Part shown: positions 8,091 to 12,656 of the stretch, piece by piece
How positions within the stretch are numbered: the stretch's first letter is position 1
Layout: every line of letters starts with the position of its first letter
Assembly (NCBI GenBank): GCA_018262315.1
Contig: JAGSPS010000123.1
Location: 1-12,656 of the forward strand
Length of the DNA stretch: 12,656 bases
Direction of reading: 5' to 3'
DNA from: Deltaproteobacteria bacterium
GTDB lineage: Bacteria; Myxococcota_A; UBA9160; PR03
The notes under the pieces: model-generated
The model's input: only the letters and a program-made list of their open reading frames with translations
Told to the model about the DNA's origin: nothing
Databases searched by the model: none
Position numbers and translations under genes: made by a program

Positions 8091-8116
8091 CGACGAGGCG
8101 CCGACGCGCCTAGAAT
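8087..8116 (+). promoter_or_regulatory. Candidate sigma70-type promoter for the radical SAM operon
   Basis: GTGACG (8087-8092; 4 of 6 to TTGACA), an 18-bp spacer, then TAGAAT (8111-8116; 5 of 6 to TATAAT). Transcription would start near 8123, so the tandem hairpin repeats would lie in a leader of about 138 nt. The -35 overlaps the stop codon of the upstream gene, and the -10 overlaps the last base of a hairpin stem. Confidence 0.4.
8096..8111. repeat. Inverted repeat AGGCGC-CGAC-GCGCCT
   Basis: A perfect 6-bp stem with a 4-nt loop, beginning 6 bp after the stop of the secreted-protein gene. No T-run follows, so it is a weak candidate terminator. The stem, and the GCGCCTAG that ends it, are the same as in the first 36-bp repeat downstream (8143-8159), so it may be a decayed extra copy of that repeat's core. 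Confidence 0.5.
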
Positions 8117-8128
8117 GCGGCTAGTTCC

Positions 8129-8236
8129 TGATCCCGAGGGCCAGGCGCTTTGCGCCTAGCTCGATGATCCAGAGGGCCAGGCGCTTCGCGCCCTGCGGCA
8201 TGACCCCGAGGGCCCGGCGCGTTGCGCCCTGGTCGC
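8129..8236 (+). repeat. Three tandem 36-bp hairpin repeats
   Basis: Units at 8129-8164, 8165-8200 and 8201-8236, each of the form TGAYCCNGAGGGCC-hGGCGC-NTY-GCGCC followed by a variable 8-base tail. Units 1 and 2 match at 29 of 36 positions, units 2 and 3 at 26 of 36; the first 28 bases are conserved and the tail diverges. Each holds a GGCGC/GCGCC stem with a 3-nt loop (AGGCGC-TTT-GCGCCT in unit 1), and the loop and flanks vary while the stem is kept. They lie between the candidate promoter and the ribosome-binding site of the radical SAM gene, so they would be transcribed. REP-like dispersed element, leader-RNA structure or protein-binding array are all possible. Confidence 0.75.
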
Positions 8237-8247
8237 AGCCAGCTCAT

Positions 8248-8256
8248 AGGGAGGGG
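8248..8256 (+). promoter_or_regulatory. Strong ribosome-binding site (AGGGAGGGG)
   Basis: A purine-rich AGGGAGGGG lies 4 nt before GTG 8261. It fixes this GTG as the start of the radical SAM protein over the in-frame ATG at 8222, which falls inside the third repeat and would add a stretch without family resemblance. Confidence 0.7.
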
Positions 8257-8260
8257 CGCC

Positions 8261-9829
8261 GTGCGCGTTCTGCTGATCAATCCGTCCTACCCGTTCGAGG
8301 AGTTTCCGCGTCTGCTGGTGACGCTTCCCTACCTGGCCGCCGCGCTGCGCTCGGAAGGCCACGAGGTGGAGATCCTCGACCTGCTGCTGGCGCGCACCAC
8401 TCCTGACAAGATCGAGCGGCGCATGGAGCGCTTCCGGCCGCAGGCCGTCGGCATCACCTCGGTCACGCTGAACCACCACATCGCCGAGGGCATCGCGGAG
8501 GTGGTGCGCAAGTGCGACGAGCGCGTGCCGATCGTGATGGGCGGTCCGCACGTCTCCTTCGAGATCGAAGGTTCGTTCCGGCGCCTGCCCGCTCTCGACT
8601 ACATCGCGATCGGAGAGGGCGAGCACACGCTGCGCGAACTGGTGCGTTCCCTCGAAGGCCGCATGGACGTGCGCGACGTGCGCGGTCTCGCGGGCATCGA
8701 CCGCAGCACGGGCCGCGCCTGGAAGAACGCCCCGCGCCCGCTCGAAGACGACCTCGACACGCTGCCCAATCCCGCGCGCGATCTGGTGCCGCTGGCGCGC
8801 TATCTCGCGTTCGACAGCCATGCGAGCGTGGTCACCAGCCGCGGCTGTCCCTACGAGTGCATCTTCTGCTCGGCACCCGCCTGGACCGGACGCAAGGTCC
8901 GCTACCGCGATCCCGTGCAGTGTGTGGACGAGATCGAAGACCTGGCGCGCCTCGGCTTCACCGAGATCACCATCGAGGACGATCTGTTCACGCTCTACCG
9001 CAAGCACTTCCTCGCGGTCTGCGGCGAGCTGATCGATCGCAACACGGGGATCCGCTGGAACGCGTTCTCGCGCGTGGACACGATCACGCCCGAGATCGTC
9101 GGGACGATGGCGCGCGCCGGCTGCCAGGCGATCTGCTTCGGCGTCGAGAGCGGAAGCCAGGAAGTCCTCGACCTCGTCAAGAAGAACTCGAGCCTCGCCA
9201 AGGTGAAGGAAGCGATGCGGATGACGCGGGAGGCGGGCATCAGCGCGCTCGCTTCGTTCATCGTCGGGCTGCCCGGCGAGACCGACGAGACGCTGCGCCA
9301 GACCGTCGAGTTCGCCGAGGAGCTGAAACACGAGTTCGGATCGCTCTACGGCTTCCACATCCTGTCGCCGTTCCCGGGCACGGAAGTGCGCGAGAAGGCG
9401 GCCGACTACGGCCTCGAGATCCTCAACAGCGACTGGACGCAGTACGATGCCAACCACGTCGTGTCGCGCACGGCGGGTGCCAGCCCCGAAGCGATCCAGG
9501 CGGTGTCCGACGCCTACGAGAGCACCATCGAGCGTTACGTCGCGTACCAGGATCATCTGGTGGCGACGGGCCAGCTCTCGGGCTACGAGCTGAAGACCTA
9601 CCGGCGCCGCAAGCGGCAGTCGCTGCTCTGGAAGCTGCTGCTCGACGAGGTGATCGAGACGCTGCCGGTGCTGCGCGGCGACGCGCCCGCCGAGTTGACC
9701 CGCCACATCGTCGAAGCGACGCGCGCACGGCCCCCGATCGTGGCAGAAGAAGTCGCGCGCGTTCTCGAGCTCGGTGCGCTGGTCGCGGACACCACCCCGG
9801 AAGGTGTGCGGTACCGCTGGGCGGAATGA
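8261..9829 (+). CDS. B12-binding-domain radical SAM protein
   Basis: A 522-residue class B-type radical SAM enzyme. The N-terminal cobalamin-binding-like Rossmann domain starts at once with VRVLLINPSYPFEE and continues through LPYLAAALRSEGHEVEILDL, VGITSVTLN, VMGGPHVSFE and YIAIGEGE. The SAM-cluster motif is RGCPYECIFCSAP (Cys196, Cys200, Cys203, CxxxCxxC), followed by ITIEDDLF, a TIM-barrel segment with GVESGSQEVLDLVKKN, FIVGLPGETDETLRQTV and ILSPFPGTEV. The canonical DxHxxG cobalamin ligand motif is not visible, so base-off B12 binding is unproven. Members include BchE-like cyclases and methyltransferases acting on unactivated carbons; the substrate here cannot be told. The C-terminal 120 or so residues are helical and specific to this protein. 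The stop overlaps the next start (ATGA), implying coupled expression with the GMC oxidoreductase. Confidence 0.93.
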   Translation: MRVLLINPSYPFEEFPRLLVTLPYLAAALRSEGHEVEILDLLLARTTPDKIERRMERFRPQAVGITSVTLNHHIAEGIAEVVRKCDERVPIVMGGPHVSFEIEGSFRRLPALDYIAIGEGEHTLRELVRSLEGRMDVRDVRGLAGIDRSTGRAWKNAPRPLEDDLDTLPNPARDLVPLARYLAFDSHASVVTSRGCPYECIFCSAPAWTGRKVRYRDPVQCVDEIEDLARLGFTEITIEDDLFTLYRKHFLAVCGELIDRNTGIRWNAFSRVDTITPEIVGTMARAGCQAICFGVESGSQEVLDLVKKNSSLAKVKEAMRMTREAGISALASFIVGLPGETDETLRQTVEFAEELKHEFGSLYGFHILSPFPGTEVREKAADYGLEILNSDWTQYDANHVVSRTAGASPEAIQAVSDAYESTIERYVAYQDHLVATGQLSGYELKTYRRRKRQSLLWKLLLDEVIETLPVLRGDAPAELTRHIVEATRARPPIVAEEVARVLELGALVADTTPEGVRYRWAE

Positions 9830-11343
9830 GCGAATCGCTGCGCTGTGACGCAGTCGTCGTCGGCTCGGGCGCGGGCGGCGCGCCCGTGGCAGCGGCGCTC
9901 GCGGAGGCCGGGCTCGACGTCGTCGTGCTGGAAGCCGGCGCGCGCATCGAGACGCGCGACTTCAGCGGCGAAGAGGGCGAGATGATCGCCCGGCTGATGA
10001 CCGCGAACAGCGCGCGCGACAGCGGCATGGAGGTGTACGCGGGCGCCTGCGTGGGTGGCTCGACGGTGGTGAACGACGCGCTCTGCTGGCACCCGCCGCC
10101 CGAGATTCTCGCGAGCTGGCGCCGCGACTTCGGCCTCGCCGGGCTCACCGAAACGGCATTCGCGCCGCACGTCGATCGCGCCTGGCGAACGGTGAACGCG
10201 TCGCCCACCGATCGCGAACACCTGAATCGCAACGCGCACCAGCTCGAAGTCGGCGCCGCGCGACTCGGCTGGTCGGCCGAGGCGATGCACCGCAACGTGC
10301 GCGGTTGCGCGAATCTGGGGCTCTGCAATCTCGGCTGCCCGAGCGGCGCGAAGCGCTCCGCGCTGGTGAGCTGGGTGCCGGATGCGGAGGCGCGCGGGGC
10401 GCGTGTCGTACCGCTCGCGCGTGCCGACCGCATCGAGGTGGCCGGCGGCGGCGTGCGCGCCGTGCAGGCGACACGACTCGACCCGCGCACGCGCCAGCCC
10501 GTCGGCGCGCTTCGCGTCGAAGCCGGCGCCGTGTGCGTCGCGGCGGGAGTGCTCGGTACGCCCGCGCTGCTGCTGCGCAGCGGGCTCGGCGCGGGCACCG
10601 CGCTCGGCCGCGGCGTGCAGTTCCATTCGAGTGTCTACGTGACCGCGCGCTTCCCCGAGCCCGTGTTCGGCTTCTACGGACCCACGATGGCCTACGCGGT
10701 GACCGAGTGGAGCGACGTCAACGGACACCGCGGTCCCGGCTTCATGCTCGAGAGCGTCACCGTCGCGCCGAGCGTGACGGCGTCGTCGCTGCCGGGTTTC
10801 GGCGCCGAGCACGAACGCGTGATGGAGGCGCTGCCGTACCTTGCGCGCGCGGTCGTGGTGCTGCGGGACCGCACGCGCGGCAGCGTCGCGATCGACCGCG
10901 ACGGTGCGCCGGCGCTGTCGTATCAACCCGTCGCCGAGGATCTCGCACGGATCCGCGAGGCGGTGAAGCAGCTCGCGCGCCTGTATCTCGCCGCGGGCGC
11001 AACCGAGGTGTACCTGCCCGTGAACGGCATCGCCGCGGTTCGCTCCGAAGCCGACCTCGCGGCGCTCGATGCGGTGCGCTTCGAGCCACGCGCTCTCTCG
11101 CTGCTCTACGCGGTGCACCTGTTTGGCGGCGCCGCGATGAGCGCCTCGCGGGCACAGGGATTCTGCGACGAGAGCGGTCGCGCCTTCGACGTGGTCGGTC
11201 TCTACGTCACCGACGCGGCGGCGTTGCCGAGCAACACCGGCGCGAATCCGCAGATCACGATCATGGCCAACGCGCTGCGCATCGCGGCTGGGATCGCCGC
11301 GGCTCGCGGGGGGCGTCGATCCGACGAGGTGAGCGCTCGGTGA
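9826..11343 (+). CDS. GMC-family FAD oxidoreductase, fatty-alcohol/cholesterol-oxidase-like
   Basis: A 505-residue flavoprotein dehydrogenase or oxidase of alcohols. It has the FAD Rossmann motif VVVGSGAGGAPVAAALAEAG (10-29), EAGAR (36-40), the GMC segment GGSTVVNDALCWHPP, and the Cys cluster CANLGLCNLGCPSGAKRS (Cys161, 167, 171) typical of long-chain alcohol oxidase-like members. CVAAGVLGTPALLLRSG follows. At the C-terminus lie AVHLFGGAAMS (H431, a likely catalytic base) and DAAALPSNTGANPQITIMANA (N474). It has no signal peptide and begins directly at the FAD domain. It overlaps the radical SAM stop by 4 bp (ATGA), and its own stop overlaps the subunit-3 start (GTGA). The neighbour suggests a dehydrogenase exported by Tat together with subunit 3, rather than a soluble oxidase. 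The substrate is unknown. Confidence 0.92.
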   Translation: MSESLRCDAVVVGSGAGGAPVAAALAEAGLDVVVLEAGARIETRDFSGEEGEMIARLMTANSARDSGMEVYAGACVGGSTVVNDALCWHPPPEILASWRRDFGLAGLTETAFAPHVDRAWRTVNASPTDREHLNRNAHQLEVGAARLGWSAEAMHRNVRGCANLGLCNLGCPSGAKRSALVSWVPDAEARGARVVPLARADRIEVAGGGVRAVQATRLDPRTRQPVGALRVEAGAVCVAAGVLGTPALLLRSGLGAGTALGRGVQFHSSVYVTARFPEPVFGFYGPTMAYAVTEWSDVNGHRGPGFMLESVTVAPSVTASSLPGFGAEHERVMEALPYLARAVVVLRDRTRGSVAIDRDGAPALSYQPVAEDLARIREAVKQLARLYLAAGATEVYLPVNGIAAVRSEADLAALDAVRFEPRALSLLYAVHLFGGAAMSASRAQGFCDESGRAFDVVGLYVTDAAALPSNTGANPQITIMANALRIAAGIAAARGGRRSDEVSAR

Positions 11344-11954
11344 CGCTCCCTGCCGGTCTGTCGCGCGATGCCGGGGGCCTGCCGCGAGACGTCGCGGAGC
11401 CGTTCGGACGGCTCGACCGGCGCGGATTCCTGCGCTTCGCGGGCCTGCTCGCGGGGGCGGGCGTGCTGCCGGCGGGCTGCGGCGGGGTGCCCTCCGAGCT
11501 GAATCCACCCGGCGGAGTCGATTTGCAGGTGCTCTCGCCGCGCTCCTATGCAACCTTCCAGGCCGTTGCGATGCGCTGCGTCGGGCCTCGGGGAGCCGAG
11601 GGGATCCGGGCGAGGCGCATCGACCCGGCGCGCGCCGCCGATGCGTGGGTGGCGCGCCTGCCGGCACTGGCGGATCCGCTGGTGCAGGCGCTCTGGGTGC
11701 TGGAGTGGGGCGTTGCCCCGCTCCTTGCGAAGTGGCGGCCCTTCACGGCGCTGGACGGTGCCAGTCAGGATCGTGTGTTGGAGGATCTGATGCGCTCGCG
11801 TCTCGAGCTGAAGCGCGACTTGTTCAAGGGACTGAAGTCGCTCTCGATGTTGACGTTCTACTCCGACCCCGCGAGCCGCGCTGAGGTCGGGTACCCGGGC
11901 GCCTTCGACGCCGCGGGCATCGCCGCGGCGATGACGTACGCGCCCGGTGTCTGA
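11340..11954 (+). CDS. Gluconate 2-dehydrogenase subunit 3-like Tat lipoprotein
   Basis: A 204-residue small subunit partnering the GMC flavoprotein. The N-terminus has a twin-arginine signal LDRRGFLRFAGLLAGAG (25-41; R27, R28) ending in a lipobox LPAGC (43-47), so Cys47 is probably lipidated and the protein membrane-attached on the periplasmic side. The body matches the gluconate_2-dh3 family by layout: LSPRSYATFQAVAMRCV, ADPLVQALWVLEWGVAPL, LMRSRLELKRDLFKGLKSLSMLTFYSDP and a terminal GYPG. GTG 11340 lies in the GMC stop (GTGA), with GAGG at 11326-11329 at a 10-nt spacing. The third subunit of such complexes, a multi-haem cytochrome c, is not in this window, so electrons may go to another acceptor. 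The last codons overlap the recQ-like start by 8 bp. Confidence 0.85.
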   Translation: MTLPAGLSRDAGGLPRDVAEPFGRLDRRGFLRFAGLLAGAGVLPAGCGGVPSELNPPGGVDLQVLSPRSYATFQAVAMRCVGPRGAEGIRARRIDPARAADAWVARLPALADPLVQALWVLEWGVAPLLAKWRPFTALDGASQDRVLEDLMRSRLELKRDLFKGLKSLSMLTFYSDPASRAEVGYPGAFDAAGIAAAMTYAPGV

Positions 11955-12656
11955 GCCGCCGCGCGAGGCGCGCCCGCGGCGCTCGCGCCGCGGTGGGCGC
12001 CGCCGCCGTCGCGGCGGGATGAAGCCCGCGGCGCGCGAAGTGGAGAACGCACCGCGCGCGGCTGCTGCGCTGGCCGGCGAGCCCGCGGCGAAAAGGCGGG
12101 TGCGCCGACCGAGGGCCGCCGTGGTCGAGTTCCCGCCGGAGTCGCGCGTGGTCGCGGCGTCGCCTGCGCAGGCCGCCCTGCGCCTCGGCATCGAGCGATT
12201 GCATACCGAGCAGGAGCAGGTGGTCGCCGCCGTGCTCGCGGGCCGCGACGTGCTGCTCGTGCTGCCCACCGGTTTCGGCAAATCGGCCTGCTACCAGGTT
12301 CCGTCGATGTTGATGCCACGGCCCGTCGTCGTGGTGTCGCCGCTGATCGCGTTGCTGCAGGATCAGCACCGCCGGCTCGTCGAGCGGGGCGTTCGCTGCG
12401 TTCGGCTCGACGGCACGGTGCGGGGGCCGGCGCGGCGTGCGGCGATGGCGGAGATCGCCGCGGGCGGTCCGCTGCTGGTGATGACCACGCCCGAGACGCT
12501 CGGCAGTAGCGAACCGCGCGAGGCGCTCGTCGCGAGCGGCGTGTCGCTGGTGGCGATCGACGAGGCGCATTGCATCTCCGAGTGGGGCTACGATTTCCGT
12601 CCCGAATACCGGCGCCTGGGTCAACGCGTGCTCGAGCTGGGCGGCCCGCCGATCCT
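11947..12656 (+). CDS. RecQ-type ATP-dependent DNA helicase (N-terminal part, cut by window end)
   Basis: 236 codons of a superfamily 2 helicase. Motifs in order are a motif-0-like Gln in HTEQEQVVAAVLAGRD, motif I VLPTGFGKSACYQVPS, motif Ia VVVVSPLIALLQDQ, TTPETL, and motif II IDEAHCISEWGYDFRPEY, which is diagnostic of RecQ. RecQ unwinds DNA 3' to 5' in recombination and fork repair. The N-terminus is an unusual Arg-rich tail of about 70 residues (RRSRRGGRRRRRGGMKPA at 11-28) before the helicase fold. GTG 11947 lies within the subunit-3 gene (8-bp overlap); ATG 12019 is the other candidate and would remove most of the Arg tail. Neither has a strong ribosome-binding site. Codon end bias is coding-like from 11947. 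The RQC/HRDC domains, if any, are beyond the window. Confidence 0.92.
   Translation, partial: MSEPPREARPRRSRRGGRRRRRGGMKPAAREVENAPRAAAALAGEPAAKRRVRRPRAAVVEFPPESRVVAASPAQAALRLGIERLHTEQEQVVAAVLAGRDVLLVLPTGFGKSACYQVPSMLMPRPVVVVSPLIALLQDQHRRLVERGVRCVRLDGTVRGPARRAAMAEIAAGGPLLVMTTPETLGSSEPREALVASGVSLVAIDEAHCISEWGYDFRPEYRRLGQRVLELGGPPI

Noticed and set aside
8129..8236. CRISPR array
   Set aside because: Units are contiguous with no spacers of regular unique sequence, they diverge between copies, and there are no cas genes.
8164..8406. Small plus-strand reading frame containing the repeats (repeated RARRFAP peptide)
   Set aside because: Peptide repetition follows from the 36-bp DNA repeats. The frame then runs out of phase through the radical SAM gene with no ribosome-binding site.
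8156..9706. Long open frame (516 codons) on the minus strand opposite the radical SAM gene
   Set aside because: It is an antisense shadow: rich in Arg, His, Ala, Asp and Val with no family motif, a usual effect of GC-rich genes whose codons end in G/C. The opposite strand holds clear radical SAM motifs.
9598..11667. 689-codon minus-strand frame opposite the GMC gene
   Set aside because: Shadow of the GMC and subunit-3 genes, with no domain resemblance.

Overview
This is a GC-rich, gene-dense bacterial window in which nearly every codon of a real gene ends in G or C. UbiB/AarF, a Tat-type lipoprotein signal, Sec-type export, and a GMC dehydrogenase/subunit-3 pair suggest a Gram-negative, respiring, probably aerobic organism. 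A high-GC deltaproteobacterial or myxobacterial-like lineage is my guess, but nothing here fixes the taxonomy. There are no RNA genes, insertion sequences, CRISPR arrays or phage genes. Ten protein genes fill almost the whole window, and no gap between genes exceeds 170 bp.

Layout. (1) Minus strand, 1-2785: a class I GlpD-type glycerol-3-phosphate dehydrogenase, followed with a 4-bp stop/start overlap by an alkyl-DHAP-synthase-like FAD oxidase that runs off the left edge. The pair sits around DHAP and could feed ether-lipid synthesis. (2) Plus strand, 2857-4414: a UbiB/AarF-family atypical kinase, divergent from glpD across a 71-bp gap. Its C-terminal 55 codons are displaced by a one-base frameshift near 4246. 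(3) Minus strand, 4430-6601: a membrane-anchored MutS-like ATPase, followed by a 110-residue protein of unknown function. This unit converges with ubiB, with 15 bp between the stops. (4) Plus strand, 6696-8090: an exported protein of unknown function with a Pro/Ala-rich linker, divergent from the MutS-like gene. (5) Gap 8091-8260: a sigma70-like promoter candidate and three tandem 36-bp GC-rich hairpin units, with a fourth related hairpin just before them. (6) Plus strand, 8261 to the right edge: a tightly overlapped operon of B12-binding-type radical SAM enzyme, GMC oxidoreductase, Tat/lipoprotein gluconate-dehydrogenase subunit-3-like protein, and the N-terminal third or so of a RecQ-type helicase.

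How they may work together. GMC and subunit 3 should form a membrane-attached dehydrogenase: the flavoprotein has no signal of its own, and the small subunit has a twin-arginine signal with a lipobox. UbiB-type proteins support quinone biosynthesis, and GlpD passes electrons to quinone, which fits the same respiratory picture. The radical SAM enzyme is probably tied to the oxidoreductase by translational coupling, but its substrate is not evident. RecQ looks like an unrelated passenger at the end of the operon. No known defence or mobile system is visible. The most unusual signals are the hairpin repeat array in the presumed 5' leader of the radical SAM operon, the broken ubiB frame, and the unrecognised secreted protein.
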